Shown: positions 1 through 9,098 of the stretch, one piece after another
How positions within the stretch are numbered: position 1 is the stretch's first letter
Layout: the number at the start of each line of letters is the position of its first letter
NCBI GenBank assembly: GCA_026707745.1
Contig: JAPOWG010000012.1
Span: forward strand, 1-58,310
From: Chloroflexota bacterium
Lineage (GTDB): Bacteria > Chloroflexota > Anaerolineae > Aggregatilineales > Phototrophicaceae
Length of the DNA: 58,310 bases
Direction: 5' to 3'
Made by a program: the position numbers and the translations under genes
Notes under the pieces: generated by a model
The model's input: only the letters and a program-made list of their open reading frames with translations
What the model was told of the DNA's origin: nothing
Databases searched by the model: none

Positions 1-4
1 TTGC

Positions 5-25
5 GGGCGTTTCAGCGAAACGCCC
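5..25 (+). repeat. Intergenic hairpin repeat, copy 1
   Basis: Perfect 9-base inverted repeat GGGCGTTTC/GAAACGCCC with a 3-base loop, followed by CTACA. It shares the outer GGGCG/CGCCC arms and the trailing CTACA with the other hairpins of this window, although its inner stem differs. Confidence 0.7.
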
Positions 26-97
26 CTACAGATCGCTACTTTTGAAGAATCTGCATTACTTTCTTGGTTTTACTGAGAGCACAGAGGTGACTGTTTC

Positions 98-118
98 GGG
101 CGACCTGATAGGTCGCCC
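98..118 (+). repeat. Intergenic hairpin repeat, copy 2
   Basis: GGGCGACC-TGATA-GGTCGCCC, a perfect 8-base stem with a 5-base loop. This is the form closest to the family consensus; the same stem and loop recur, nearly unchanged, at 13567 and 30276. Confidence 0.75.
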
Positions 119-309
119 CTAGCGCCGACTTTTATTTTGGAGTGCATTAGCATGACTTTGTTGGTCCTACTGAGATGTCATATTTTGATTACACGGAAAC
201 ATTATGCCCTCGGTATTCAGCACTCCCCAGGTAAGCGCCAAATGGGACAAGTTTCACAGAGAGTGTTAAACTTCGAAAAGTCGATATAGTGGCGAGCGCG
301 GCAGGACAT

Positions 310-1719
310 ATGCGGGACAGGCCACCCAAGATCGTTGTCATCGGCGCGGGCAGCGCGATTTTCGGGTTGGGCGCGCTTTCCACGATCATACAGCATCCGG
401 CCATGAGAGGCGCGGAACTCGCGCTTTGCGATATCAACGTCGAGGGTTTGCGGGTGATTCATCAGTTGGCCGAGAAGATGAACCGGGCCTGGGAGGCCGA
501 CATCGGCATCAGCAGTTCGAGCGAGCGCCGCGAGTTGCTGCCGGATGCCGATTTCGTGCTGGTGTCGATCCAGGTGGGGCAGCGCGAGGAGGTTTGGGAG
601 CTGGACTGGCGCATCCCGCTGCGGCATGGCGTGCGGCAACCCTATGCGGAAAATGGCGGACCCGGCTCCTTCGCGCATACCGCGCGCAATCTGCCGCTGA
701 TCGTGGCGATCGCGCGGGATATGGAAGAACTTTGTCCTGAAGCCTGGTATCTGAATCTGGTGAATCCGCTGATTCGCTTGACGACGGCTGTGCATCGCTA
801 TAGCAAGATCAAGGTTGTGGGTTTGTGCCATCAGTTGCTTTGGGGCTATGCCATGGCGGCGACGGTGCTGGGGGATCGCTGGGATATAGAGGTTCCTGAG
901 GGATTCCACGTCCACACCGACGCCTCCAACATAGCGGCCTTCCTTTCCGTGGCACGGGAAGCGGTGAAACATCTCGAGATCAAGGCGGCGGGCATCAATC
1001 ATTTTTCCTGGGTTTACGAGATACGCGACAAAGAGACGGGCGAAGATCTCTACCCGGAATTGCGCGAACGCTGGCTGAAGGATTTCCGGAAAGACTTCGA
1101 ACCGCTGAGCCGCGAGATCTTCGCGATTTACGGCATGATGCCGACGGCGGGCGACAGTCACATGTGCGAGTATCTGCCCTGGGTCAGCGACCTGGTGCAC
1201 AAGCCCTGGGAAAAGTATCATCTGAAACTGCAGAACTGGGATGGCAACCGCGCGCGTCGGGCTCGTCGGCGCAAGCTGGCGCGCGAAATCGTCGCCGGCC
1301 GCGTCGATGTCGATGACCTGCGCGATCTCAGTCGTCATGGCATGCTGGACGAGGGCATCCCGGAAATGATTGAGGCCGTGCATTATGACCGGGCGCGTCG
1401 GCGTCAGCAGCTCAATCTGCCGAACCGGGGCAGTATTCCCAATCTGCCGGCGGGGGCCATCGTTGAGGCGCCGGGCCTGATCGACGGAGACGGGTTTCGC
1501 GGCGAGCCCATGCCGCCGCTGCCGGATGGCATTGCCGAATTGTGCCGGCGGGAGCTGGCGCTGAGCGAGTTGATTGTTGAAGCGTCTTATCGCGGAGACC
1601 GGGAGTTGGCGCTGGGCGCGCTATTGCTGGATCCGATGGTGACGGATATTGACAGCGGGCGCGCAATCCTCGATGATTTGCTGGAGGAGTTTGCAGCGTA
1701 CTTGCCGCAGTTCCGTTGA
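310..1719 (+). CDS. Glycoside hydrolase family 4 protein (NAD/Mn-dependent alpha-glycosidase or alpha-galacturonidase)
   Basis: 469 residues, normal length for GH4. An NAD-binding motif GAGSAIFG lies at residues 12-19. The metal/substrate residues expected in GH4 are present: Asn152 (VNPL), Cys173-His174 (GLCHQL) and His231 (GINHFSW). GH4 enzymes cleave glycosides by an oxidation-elimination route needing NAD and a divalent metal. The CHQL form of the cysteine motif does not let me fix the substrate; a uronide would fit the UxaA genes just downstream (inference). A GTG at 289 would add seven residues, but homology begins after the ATG at 310. Confidence 0.85.
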   Translation: MRDRPPKIVVIGAGSAIFGLGALSTIIQHPAMRGAELALCDINVEGLRVIHQLAEKMNRAWEADIGISSSSERRELLPDADFVLVSIQVGQREEVWELDWRIPLRHGVRQPYAENGGPGSFAHTARNLPLIVAIARDMEELCPEAWYLNLVNPLIRLTTAVHRYSKIKVVGLCHQLLWGYAMAATVLGDRWDIEVPEGFHVHTDASNIAAFLSVAREAVKHLEIKAAGINHFSWVYEIRDKETGEDLYPELRERWLKDFRKDFEPLSREIFAIYGMMPTAGDSHMCEYLPWVSDLVHKPWEKYHLKLQNWDGNRARRARRRKLAREIVAGRVDVDDLRDLSRHGMLDEGIPEMIEAVHYDRARRRQQLNLPNRGSIPNLPAGAIVEAPGLIDGDGFRGEPMPPLPDGIAELCRRELALSELIVEASYRGDRELALGALLLDPMVTDIDSGRAILDDLLEEFAAYLPQFR

Positions 1720-1748
1720 GAGACCTGTGCGGCATGGGAAGGGATCGC

Positions 1749-2063
1749 ATGAAAAAAGTATTCGTGGTTTACGCCACCGACAATGTGGGGACCGTTGTGC
1801 TGGAGCCGATAGCGGCCGGCGACCACGTGACCTGCAACGGCGAGCGCCGGGATATCGAGATTGTCGCGCATGACGACATCGCCTACGGGCACAAGATCGC
1901 GCTGATGGACATTGCCGAGGGGGATACCGTTCTCAAATACGGCTTGAGTATCGGCTCGGCCAGTTGTGATATCAGAGCGGGGGATCATGTGCATACGCAC
2001 AATGTGGAGAGCAATCGCGGGCGCGGCGACCTGGCGGATCGCGGCGCGGTGAGCGCGGAATGA
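1749..2063 (+). CDS. UxaA-type dehydratase, small SAF-domain subunit
   Basis: 104 residues forming a single SAF domain (about 5-85), equivalent to the N-terminal part of altronate/galactarate-type dehydratases. The motif AYGHKIAL near residues 44-51 and the ending DHVHTHNVES are typical of this domain. In many bacteria the SAF and catalytic parts are one chain; here they are separate genes, as also seen for sulfolactate lyase SuyA/SuyB and some altronate dehydratases. The ATG at 1749 is preceded by GGGA; it follows GH4 after 29 bases, so co-transcription is likely. Substrate is not fixed by sequence. Confidence 0.85.
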   Translation: MKKVFVVYATDNVGTVVLEPIAAGDHVTCNGERRDIEIVAHDDIAYGHKIALMDIAEGDTVLKYGLSIGSASCDIRAGDHVHTHNVESNRGRGDLADRGAVSAE

Positions 2064-2092
2064 ATTGGGGGAATGCACCACAGAGGCACAGA

Positions 2093-2190
2093 GCCGCTCG
2101 GCGGCAGCGAAAAGGTCTGCCCCGCTCACGCAAAATCGTAAGCCGTCTCGTCGCTTGAGCGACGCGGTTTACGTAAACAGGGCACAGAGA
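2093..2190 (+). repeat. Intergenic repeat family B, copy 1
   Basis: About 98 bases lying between the two UxaA subunits. It contains a nested hairpin: CGTAAgCCG pairs with CGGtTTACG around an inner CGTCGC-ttga-GCGACG stem. A close copy lies at 55103-55197 and a degenerate one near 26018-26140. All three sit between genes and in the same orientation. Confidence 0.75.
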
Positions 2191-2210
2191 ATTTCAACTT
2201 TCTGGAGAAA

Positions 2211-3389
2211 ATGCTAATGTCTGAGTTTATGGGTTTTTACCGTCCGAACGGCGATGTCGGGATTCGCAATCATCTGTTGATCTTGTCGGGAACGGTCTAC
2301 GCAAACGGCGTATGTGAGCGCGTGGCGGATACGATCCAGGGCGCGGTGCCCATCGTGCATGCCAATGGGCGCTGCCAGGTAGCGCCGGACTTGCGCGTCA
2401 CGCGGCGCTACCTGGCGGGCACGGCGATGAATCCCAACGTCGGCGGGGTTGTCATCATCGATCATTTCAAGGAAGAGGGTATGACGGCCGAAGATTTGGC
2501 CGATGATATCGCGCCCACGGGCAAGCTGATCGCCACGGTAAATATCCGCGGCGATGGCGGGTTTATCAGCGCGATAGAAAAAGCGACCCGCTACGCGCAG
2601 GACTTCGCGCGGCAGATCAGCCTGTATCAACGCGAGGCGGCGCCGATGAGCAAGATCCTGTTCGGCACCGAGTGCGGCACCTCGGATACCACGTCAGGTT
2701 TGGGCAGCAATCCCGCTAACGGGCTGGCCGGCGAGATCTTGATCGCGCAGGGCGGTCGCATGTTGATGGCGGAATGCACCGAGTGGATGGGCTGTGAAAA
2801 CTGGCTGACGGAGAAAGCGGCCAGTCCGGCCGTTGCCGAAGCGATTGTCGCCGGCGTCCAGCATATGGAAAGCCGCGCCCTGGCCAGCGGCGAGGACATC
2901 CGCGGTTCACAGCCCACTGGCGACAATATGGCGGGCGGCCTGACGACCATCGAAGAAAAGTCCATGGGCGCCGTTAAGAAAATCGGCGATAGTCCCATCA
3001 TCGAATACCTGGAAATCGGCGAGGCGCCGACCAGGACTGATCCCGGCAATTACGTCATGTACGGGCCGGGCATGGGCGCGGAAAGCATCAGCAGCATGGC
3101 GGCCGCCGGCTGCCAGGTGTTGACCTTCTGCACCGGCGGGGGGCATACCTCCAACCATCCGGTCATGCCGACCATCAAGGTGACCGCCAACCGTCAATCA
3201 TTTGAGTTGATGCGCGACACGGTCGATGTCGATGTCAGCGGCGTTTTTCATGACGAGATCACTTTGGCTGAAGCGGGACAGATTGTCTACGATGAAGTGG
3301 AGCGGGTCTGCAACGGCTATTTGACCAAGTCCGAGGCGCTGCGCGACAATAACAGTTTCGCGATTCATAGGGTGGGACCGAGTATTTAG
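2211..3389 (+). CDS. uxaA: UxaA-type dehydratase, large catalytic subunit (altronate/galactarate dehydratase family)
   Basis: 392 residues covering the whole catalytic UxaA domain, without the N-terminal SAF region, which is the separate gene upstream. Family landmarks include FYRPNGDVGIRN at the N-terminus, the cysteine-bearing GTECGTSD near residue 154, MAECTEWMGCE around residues 185-195 and CTGGGHTSNHPV near residue 310; these cysteines may hold the iron required by the family. Likely reaction: dehydration of a sugar acid to a 2-keto-3-deoxy acid. GGAG ends four bases before the ATG at 2211; an in-frame ATG at 2217 has better spacing and may be the true start. The symbol is by family, not proven substrate. 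Confidence 0.85.
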   Translation: MLMSEFMGFYRPNGDVGIRNHLLILSGTVYANGVCERVADTIQGAVPIVHANGRCQVAPDLRVTRRYLAGTAMNPNVGGVVIIDHFKEEGMTAEDLADDIAPTGKLIATVNIRGDGGFISAIEKATRYAQDFARQISLYQREAAPMSKILFGTECGTSDTTSGLGSNPANGLAGEILIAQGGRMLMAECTEWMGCENWLTEKAASPAVAEAIVAGVQHMESRALASGEDIRGSQPTGDNMAGGLTTIEEKSMGAVKKIGDSPIIEYLEIGEAPTRTDPGNYVMYGPGMGAESISSMAAAGCQVLTFCTGGGHTSNHPVMPTIKVTANRQSFELMRDTVDVDVSGVFHDEITLAEAGQIVYDEVERVCNGYLTKSEALRDNNSFAIHRVGPSI

Positions 3390-3497
3390 CGACTACCCCC
3401 CATCCCCCAAGCCCTGGCCCCCACAAGGACTGAGGACATTACAGGTTTTAACTTGGCGGAATACCGCTGCAAAACTTGTAATTTCTGTGGCGATTTT

Positions 3498-3520
3498 GGG
3501 GCGACTCACAGAGTCGCCCC
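3498..3520 (+). repeat. Intergenic hairpin repeat, copy 3
   Basis: GGGGCGACTC-ACA-GAGTCGCCCC, ten-base stem, followed by TACAG. Located in the 257-base gap between uxaA and larA; it could act as a weak terminator or attenuator but has no T-run. Confidence 0.75.
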
Positions 3521-3646
3521 TACAGTTTTCGCCCAATAAGATGCTTGTGATCGTTGTCCTGTCGCTTTCATAACCAATCGGATCAAAGCTGTCATGCCCT
3601 CAGCCCACAAGGAGGGCAGGGGAGCCATTCCAAGGATGAGAATACC

Positions 3647-4918
3647 GTGAAGTTAGAGATTCCCTATGGCAAGGGGAAAGTTTGCGCTGAACTGCCCGAG
3701 GGTTACGCGGTTGAGGTTGTGTTGCCGCGGGCGCAGCCAGCGGCGGAGGATCCGGCGGCTGCTGCTATGGCGGCGGTGTATAAGCCGCTGGGCGATGTGA
3801 AGCCGCCGCGGGCGGGGCAGACAGTCGCCATCGCGATCAATGACAAGACGCGTCCCGTGCCGCATGAGCATTTGCTGCCGCCCGTGTTGGCTGGGATGCG
3901 TCACGCTGGGGTCCGCGATGAAGATGTGCTGTTTATCATCGCGACGGGCGTGCATCCACAAATGGCACCGGAGGAATACCGGGCGATCTTGCCGGAGGAC
4001 GTGCTGGAGACCTATCGGGTCGTCTGCCACGATGCGGCTGACGAGGCGAAGCTGAGTCATCTTGGCGAGACAGCGCGCGGCACGCCGGTATTCATTAACA
4101 GCGACTACATGGCGGCTGATTACCGCATCGCGATCGGCAATATCGAAGCCCATCAGTTTCAGGGTTTCTCCGGCGGCGCCAAAAGCGCGGCCATCGGCTT
4201 GGCCGGCGCGCGGACGATCAATCGCAACCATGCCATGATGAGCCATCCCATGGCAAAGCTGGGCACATACGAAGAGAATCCGGCGCGGCAGGACGTGGAA
4301 GAAATCGGCCGCATGATCGGCATCGACTTCGCCGTGAACGCGATCCTCAGCCCGGAAAAGCGGATCATCACAGCGCTGGCCGGGGATCCCGAGGCGATCA
4401 TGCGGCAGGGCATCGCGGAAGTACGCAGGATTGCTCAGGCGCCAGTGGCAGCGCCGTTCGATCTGATGATCGCGTCGCCGGGCGGCCATCCCAAGGATAT
4501 CAACATTTATCAGTCGCAAAAGGGCTTGGCGCATGCGGCGTCGGTGACGAGGTCGGGCGGGGCGCTTATTCTATGCGCAGCCTGTCCAGGGGGTAGCGGC
4601 AGTGCGGACTATGAAAGTTGGATGATGCAGCCGGGGATTCGCAGCCATCAGGATGTTTTGGAAATGTTCGCGCGCGAGGAATTTCGCGTGGGACGGCACA
4701 AGGCATTTCAAGTTTCGCGCGATGCGGCGCGGGTGCGCGCGACATTGGTGTCCGAGTTGGATGATGAGTTTGTGCGGAAATTGTTGCTGGAGCCGGGGGC
4801 GGATTTGCAGAGTGCGATCCATCGCGCGCTGGCAGAATTGCCGAGGGAGGCGCGGATTGGGGTGATGCCGGCGGCGAGTGCGACGATGCCGGTGCTTTCG
4901 GCTGAAGGCATACGCTAG
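3647..4918 (+). CDS. larA: LarA-family nickel-dependent racemase (lactate racemase-like)
   Basis: 423 residues, the usual LarA length (DUF2088 family). The four residues central in Lactobacillus plantarum LarA (His108, His174, Lys184 that carries the nickel pincer nucleotide, His200) appear here as His103, His169, Lys179 and His195, at exactly the same spacing. So it is probably an active NPN-dependent 2-hydroxyacid racemase or epimerase. Its place beside a sugar-acid dehydratase suggests a sugar-acid or hydroxyacid substrate rather than lactate (inference). GTG start at 3647 with AAGGATGAG about ten bases upstream; upstream in-frame sequence to 3554 looks non-coding. The cofactor genes larB, larC and larE are not in the window. 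Confidence 0.85.
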   Translation: MKLEIPYGKGKVCAELPEGYAVEVVLPRAQPAAEDPAAAAMAAVYKPLGDVKPPRAGQTVAIAINDKTRPVPHEHLLPPVLAGMRHAGVRDEDVLFIIATGVHPQMAPEEYRAILPEDVLETYRVVCHDAADEAKLSHLGETARGTPVFINSDYMAADYRIAIGNIEAHQFQGFSGGAKSAAIGLAGARTINRNHAMMSHPMAKLGTYEENPARQDVEEIGRMIGIDFAVNAILSPEKRIITALAGDPEAIMRQGIAEVRRIAQAPVAAPFDLMIASPGGHPKDINIYQSQKGLAHAASVTRSGGALILCAACPGGSGSADYESWMMQPGIRSHQDVLEMFAREEFRVGRHKAFQVSRDAARVRATLVSELDDEFVRKLLLEPGADLQSAIHRALAELPREARIGVMPAASATMPVLSAEGIR

Positions 4919-5367
4919 TGGCTGAGATAGGCTTGACTCAGGCCGAAGCTGATGCGCTACTGAGAATGGAGAAGCATCGTTTGAGCGACGACATGGTAGC
5001 ATTCCCTGCACCTGGACAGAACATAACTGTTGAGTTGCGGTCGAGTGACAATCGTGAAGAGTTCCTACTCGACGTTTGGCGCAGCGACAAAAACCCGCGC
5101 AGAGCCAGATTCCAAATCCGTGCGAAGCGAGCGATAATCTTGGCTCGGATCGATCTTGGTGGGCAGCCACATTCCAACCAAGAAGATAAGCCCGACATAC
5201 CGGCGCCGCATCTCCACCTGTATCGAGAAGGGTTGGGCGACGGCTGGGCGAGGCCTGTGCCATCCGAAAACTTTACCGCTTTGGACGACCATTATAGGAC
5301 TTTGGAGGAATTCATGGTTTACTGTAACATAACGACACCGCCGAAGTTTCAGTGGGAACTGCTGTAA
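4918..5367 (+). CDS. DUF6978-like protein
   Basis: 149 residues, soluble, no signal peptide. I recognise it, with limited certainty, as the DUF6978 type, which commonly sits before a DUF1828 protein as it does here. The GTG start overlaps the last base of the larA stop and its own stop overlaps the next ATG (TAATG), so the three genes look translationally coupled. Visible features are a mixed alpha/beta pattern and a HLHLYREG segment near residue 100. The lower GC and different style compared with larA hint at a separate origin for this gene and the next. Function unknown; a two-gene toxin-antitoxin or defence-like role is only a guess. Confidence 0.65.
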   Translation: MAEIGLTQAEADALLRMEKHRLSDDMVAFPAPGQNITVELRSSDNREEFLLDVWRSDKNPRRARFQIRAKRAIILARIDLGGQPHSNQEDKPDIPAPHLHLYREGLGDGWARPVPSENFTALDDHYRTLEEFMVYCNITTPPKFQWELL

Positions 5368-6137
5368 TGACTGCCGAATTTCATGAGCTTAAAGAACGAT
5401 ACTTTTCCTGGCTCAAGGAAAAGACTACGCTGCAAGCGATTGACAATTGGGTTGAAGTAACAACGCCTTTTTTGGATCGTCATAATGACTATATGCAAAT
5501 CTACGTTAGGCGGGATGAAACAGGATACCGGCTGACTGACGACGGCTACACCATTAGCGACCTAGAAATGTCCGGCTGCCATCTGGACACGCCAAAACGG
5601 CAGAATCTCCTGGCGACGACGCTGAGGGGCTTCGGCATCCAAATAGACAAGCAGAGTAATGAACTTTTCGTGAACGCCAGCGACCAGAGTTTTCCCGTGA
5701 GAAAGCACCGTCTGATTCAAGCGATGCTAGCAGTCAATGACTTGTTCTATTTGGCTTCGCCTTACGTGGCAAGTTTCTTCTTGGAGGACGTCGAATCGTG
5801 GCTGGATTCACACGGTATCCGGTATTCTCCTAGGCTGAAGTTGACAGGAGCGAGCGGGTTTGACCATCACTTTGATTTCGTTATACCAAAGTCAAGCGAG
5901 AAGCCCGAACGCGTGCTGCTAAGCCTTAATCGTCCGGATCGTGCAAATGCCGAAAGGGCGGTGTTTGCATGGGAAGATACAAAAAGTGCACGAAGCGGGG
6001 AAACTAGCGCTTATGCCCTCTTGAACGACTCGGAGCAAACCATTACGGATAATGTTCTAAACGCATTGCGAGCGTATCAAGTACATCCAATTCTATGGTC
6101 ACAGCGCGACGAAGTGTGTGAAGAACTTGCCGCCTAA
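5367..6137 (+). CDS. DUF1828/DUF1829 domain protein
   Basis: 256 residues from the ATG that overlaps the previous stop. The N-terminal half (about 20-105) resembles DUF1828, with the run YRLTDDGYTISDLEMSG; the C-terminal half (about 145-250) resembles DUF1829. Proteins with these two domains are widespread in accessory regions and uncharacterised. Charged and soluble, no membrane segment. The strict pairing with the DUF6978-like gene suggests the two products work as a unit. The MFS gene begins three bases after its stop, so it may also be translated by coupling. Confidence 0.75.
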   Translation: MTAEFHELKERYFSWLKEKTTLQAIDNWVEVTTPFLDRHNDYMQIYVRRDETGYRLTDDGYTISDLEMSGCHLDTPKRQNLLATTLRGFGIQIDKQSNELFVNASDQSFPVRKHRLIQAMLAVNDLFYLASPYVASFFLEDVESWLDSHGIRYSPRLKLTGASGFDHHFDFVIPKSSEKPERVLLSLNRPDRANAERAVFAWEDTKSARSGETSAYALLNDSEQTITDNVLNALRAYQVHPILWSQRDEVCEELAA

Positions 6138-6140
6138 TTC

Positions 6141-7364
6141 ATGAGAGGGGATGCCGAGGATCCATTCCGCCACGCCCCGCGCATTGTCATCGTCTGCTCG
6201 CTATCCATCTTTATCATCTTCGGTATTCGCTTTTCGTTTTCGGTCTTCTTCGCCGAGTTCGTCTTGGTGGAGGGCTGGAGCAACGAGGCATCGGCAGCTA
6301 TCTTCAGCTTGAGCATGCTCTGCGTCGCCGTGAGCGCGCCGCTGGCCGGCGTGGCGCTCGACCGCTATGGTCCGCGCCCGGTTTTCGGTGCAGGTGTTTG
6401 TTTGATGGCGGCGGGACTAGCGCTGAGCAGCCGGGCCAATACGCTGACGGACTTGCTGCTGGCTTACGGCATCCTTGACGGCTGCGGGGTGGGCATCACG
6501 GGACTGGGTCCGGTGGCTTCGATTGTGGCGGGCTGGACAACGCCGGCGCAACGCGGACGGGCCATCGGCATTGCCTTCGCCGGTACAGGTTTGGGTTCAC
6601 TGGTGTTTGTGCCGCTGACGAACCTGTTGATCACGCTATTCGATTGGCGCGGCGCTTACATGGTACTGTCTCTGATTTGCGTTTTCGTGGTCTTGCCTTT
6701 GATGGTCTTCGGTTTACAAAAGCCTCCGGCGACGCCGAGACGGCCCGGGAGTTCGTTAACTAAACGGGTGGCGTGGCGGATGTTGCTGCGGCAGCCTAAG
6801 TTCTGGGCCTTAGTGGTCGTGGGGCTGACAGCCATGGGCCCCGTGCGCAGTTTGACTGTGCACCAGATCGCCTACATGGAGTCGGCAGGAATCGAGCGGA
6901 CCGTCGCGGCCAATGTGGTCGGCTTGGCGGGCTTGCTGACGAGCATTTTCTTCATCGCATTTGGCTGGGTTTCCGACCGATTTGGGCGCGCTGCCGCTTT
7001 CACGATTGGGGCTTGTGGGTTGCTCGGCGCGGTGTGCATGTTGTTCTTGCTGCCTGCCGTTGGCGGCACTGTCATCCTTCTGCCCTATGCCGTGTTCTTT
7101 GCGCTGGGCGAGGGCACACGCAGCAGTCAGACGACTGCCTTGGCCAGCGATGTCTTTTATGGGCAGGGTTTGGGCTTCATCAACGGGCTGATGGGCGGCA
7201 TGTTTGGGCTGGGCGCCGCTTTGGGTCCATGGTTGGTGGGACGCCTGCGAGACGAGAGCGGGACTTATGACGGCGGGTTGCTGGTGGTCGTCACGATGGT
7301 GTTGGTTTCGATGCTGGCCTTCGGATACATCGTGCGGCGATCCGAAAAATCCGCGCGCGCCTGA
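6141..7364 (+). CDS. MFS transporter (monocarboxylate / oxalate-formate antiporter type)
   Basis: 407 residues with about twelve hydrophobic segments in two groups of six, split by a basic loop near residues 195-215 (PATPRRPGSSLTKR). The first cytoplasmic loop carries DRYGPRPV and the second half WVSDRFGR, the repeated MFS loop motif. It resembles the monocarboxylate-type branch that includes organic anion carriers. No Shine-Dalgarno sequence is visible; it starts three bases after the DUF1829 stop. Following the glycosidase, dehydratase and LarA genes, uptake of an organic or sugar acid is the likely job (inference). Confidence 0.85.
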   Translation: MRGDAEDPFRHAPRIVIVCSLSIFIIFGIRFSFSVFFAEFVLVEGWSNEASAAIFSLSMLCVAVSAPLAGVALDRYGPRPVFGAGVCLMAAGLALSSRANTLTDLLLAYGILDGCGVGITGLGPVASIVAGWTTPAQRGRAIGIAFAGTGLGSLVFVPLTNLLITLFDWRGAYMVLSLICVFVVLPLMVFGLQKPPATPRRPGSSLTKRVAWRMLLRQPKFWALVVVGLTAMGPVRSLTVHQIAYMESAGIERTVAANVVGLAGLLTSIFFIAFGWVSDRFGRAAAFTIGACGLLGAVCMLFLLPAVGGTVILLPYAVFFALGEGTRSSQTTALASDVFYGQGLGFINGLMGGMFGLGAALGPWLVGRLRDESGTYDGGLLVVVTMVLVSMLAFGYIVRRSEKSARA

Positions 7365-7459
7365 ACAAGGCGGAAGTGTAGTGCGAGATTTTGGTGTTTT
7401 CTGGCATTTCCAGGGCGACGCGGCTGGCTGTCCTTGCAGTTCCTGTTTGGGCAGACTGT

Positions 7460-9055
7460 CTATAGATACCGATAGGCGGGCAAGGTGAGAAACTCGGCGA
7501 AATCATCGGCGCGGATCATCTGGTCAAAGAGTTGCATCGCCAGTTGAAAGTGGCCGCCATTGAAACGTTCGTCGCCGACCTCGCTACGAATGGTGTCCAT
7601 TTCTTCTTCCAGCAATTGGCCGAACAACTCCAATGTCAGCGGGCGTCCGTCGTCCAGTGTCGCGTTGTGGTGCAGCCACTGCCAGACCTGGGCGCGGCTG
7701 ATTTCCGCAGTGGCGGCGTCTTCCATCAGGGAGTAGAGCGGTACGCAGCCGTTCCCGCCGAGCCAGGCTTCGAGGTACTGAATGCCGACTTTGAGGTTGA
7801 GGCGCACGCCGCCTTCGGTGATATCGCCGGCGCTGGGGCTGAGCAAATCTTGGGCGGAGACCTTGACATCTTCGCGCTGGCGATCGATTTGGTTCGCGCC
7901 CGGCATGTATTGGTCGAATACGTCAGTCGCGATCTGGACTAAACCGGGGTGCGCAACCCAGGTGCCATCGTGACCGTCTGCCGCCTCGCGCAGTTTATCG
8001 GCACGCACTTTGTCCAAGGCGGCTTGATTGCGTTGCGGGTCGTCCCTTATTGGGATCTGCGCCGCCATGCCGCCCATGGCGTGGGCGCCGCGGCGATGGC
8101 AGACCTTGATGACGTGCAGCGTATAGTTGTGCATGAAGGGCACGGTCATTGTGACTTGGGCGCGGTCGGGCAAGAGATAATCGGCATGGTTGCGAAGTTT
8201 TTTGATATAGCTGAAGATATAGTCCCAGCGTCCGCAGTTAAGCCCGGCCGAGTGCTCCCGCAGTTCGTAGAGGATTTCTTCCGCTTCGAAGACCGCCAAT
8301 ATCGTCTCGATCAGCACGGTCGCTTTGATGGTGCTGGCCGGGATGCCAAGGGCGTCTTGCGCGTGGATGAAGACATCGTTCCACAGGCGCGCTTCCAGGT
8401 GACTTTCCAGCTTGGGCAGGTAGAAATAGGGACCGGTGCCGCGCTCCAGCGCGGGCCGGACATTGTGAAAGAAATAAAGGCCGAAGTCGAACAGTCCGCC
8501 GGGGATGGCCACACCGTCCACGAGGAACTGGCTTTCGTCGAGATGCCAGCCACGCGGTCGCACAAGCAGCGTGGCAGTCTCGTCATTGAGCTGGTAGAAG
8601 CGCCCGTCGGGGTTGGTGAAGGTGATGCTGCGGTCCACGGCGTCGCGCAGATTCACTTGTCCCGCGAGCATATTGTCCCAGGTCGGTGAATTGGCGTCTT
8701 CAAAGTCGGCCATAAATACACGGGCGCCGCAGTTAAGCGCGTTGATCACCATCTTGCGGTCGGTAGGACCGGTGATTTCCACGCGGCGGTCTTGCAAGTC
8801 GGCTGGTACCGGCGCGACGCGCCAAGTTCGGTCGTCGCGTATGGCGGCTGTCTCCGGCAGGAAGTCGGGCAAGTGTCCGGCGTTGATAACGGCTTGTCGT
8901 TGTTGGCGGGCTGCCAGCAATTCGTCGCGGCGGGCGGTGAAGGCCCGGGCCAGGCCGGCGAGGAAGTCGATGGCTGCGGGGCTGAGGATGGATTGGTATT
9001 CGGGTCGGATTTCGCCGCGGATGTCGACGCCGGGGGTGTGGTTTTGGTTGGTCAT
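7460..9055 (-). CDS. aceB: Malate synthase A
   Basis: 531 residues, matching the AceB/MSA form (about 530). The malate synthase signature RPRGWHLDE is near residue 168, and the segment CHRRGAHAMGGMAAQIP near residue 320 is diagnostic. It condenses glyoxylate with acetyl-CoA to malate. No isocitrate lyase is adjacent, so glyoxylate may come from elsewhere, for instance purine or glycolate breakdown. It stands alone, convergent with the MFS gene 95 bases away. A promoter is visible upstream (9099-9126). Confidence 0.95.
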   Translation of the reverse strand: MTNQNHTPGVDIRGEIRPEYQSILSPAAIDFLAGLARAFTARRDELLAARQQRQAVINAGHLPDFLPETAAIRDDRTWRVAPVPADLQDRRVEITGPTDRKMVINALNCGARVFMADFEDANSPTWDNMLAGQVNLRDAVDRSITFTNPDGRFYQLNDETATLLVRPRGWHLDESQFLVDGVAIPGGLFDFGLYFFHNVRPALERGTGPYFYLPKLESHLEARLWNDVFIHAQDALGIPASTIKATVLIETILAVFEAEEILYELREHSAGLNCGRWDYIFSYIKKLRNHADYLLPDRAQVTMTVPFMHNYTLHVIKVCHRRGAHAMGGMAAQIPIRDDPQRNQAALDKVRADKLREAADGHDGTWVAHPGLVQIATDVFDQYMPGANQIDRQREDVKVSAQDLLSPSAGDITEGGVRLNLKVGIQYLEAWLGGNGCVPLYSLMEDAATAEISRAQVWQWLHHNATLDDGRPLTLELFGQLLEEEMDTIRSEVGDERFNGGHFQLAMQLFDQMIRADDFAEFLTLPAYRYL

Positions 9056-9098
9056 AAGAACTAAATCCTTCGAAAAGCAGTCTGACTTTAGGATGAAG

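Larger units (their letters stand above)
1..309. other. Intergenic region without a gene
   Basis: No convincing coding region is visible before the GH4 gene. The stretch holds two short hairpins of the GGGCG..CGCCC family (listed separately) and a piece resembling the 'cacagaggtga' sequence that recurs near other repeats at about 2080 and 26120. No clear promoter was recognised. Confidence 0.5.

Noticed and set aside
217..1383. Long open frame (388 codons) on the minus strand opposite the GH4 gene
   Set aside because: It is rich in His, Arg and Gln with no recognisable domain, and the plus-strand frame is a clear GH4 enzyme. It arises from codon bias of the real gene.
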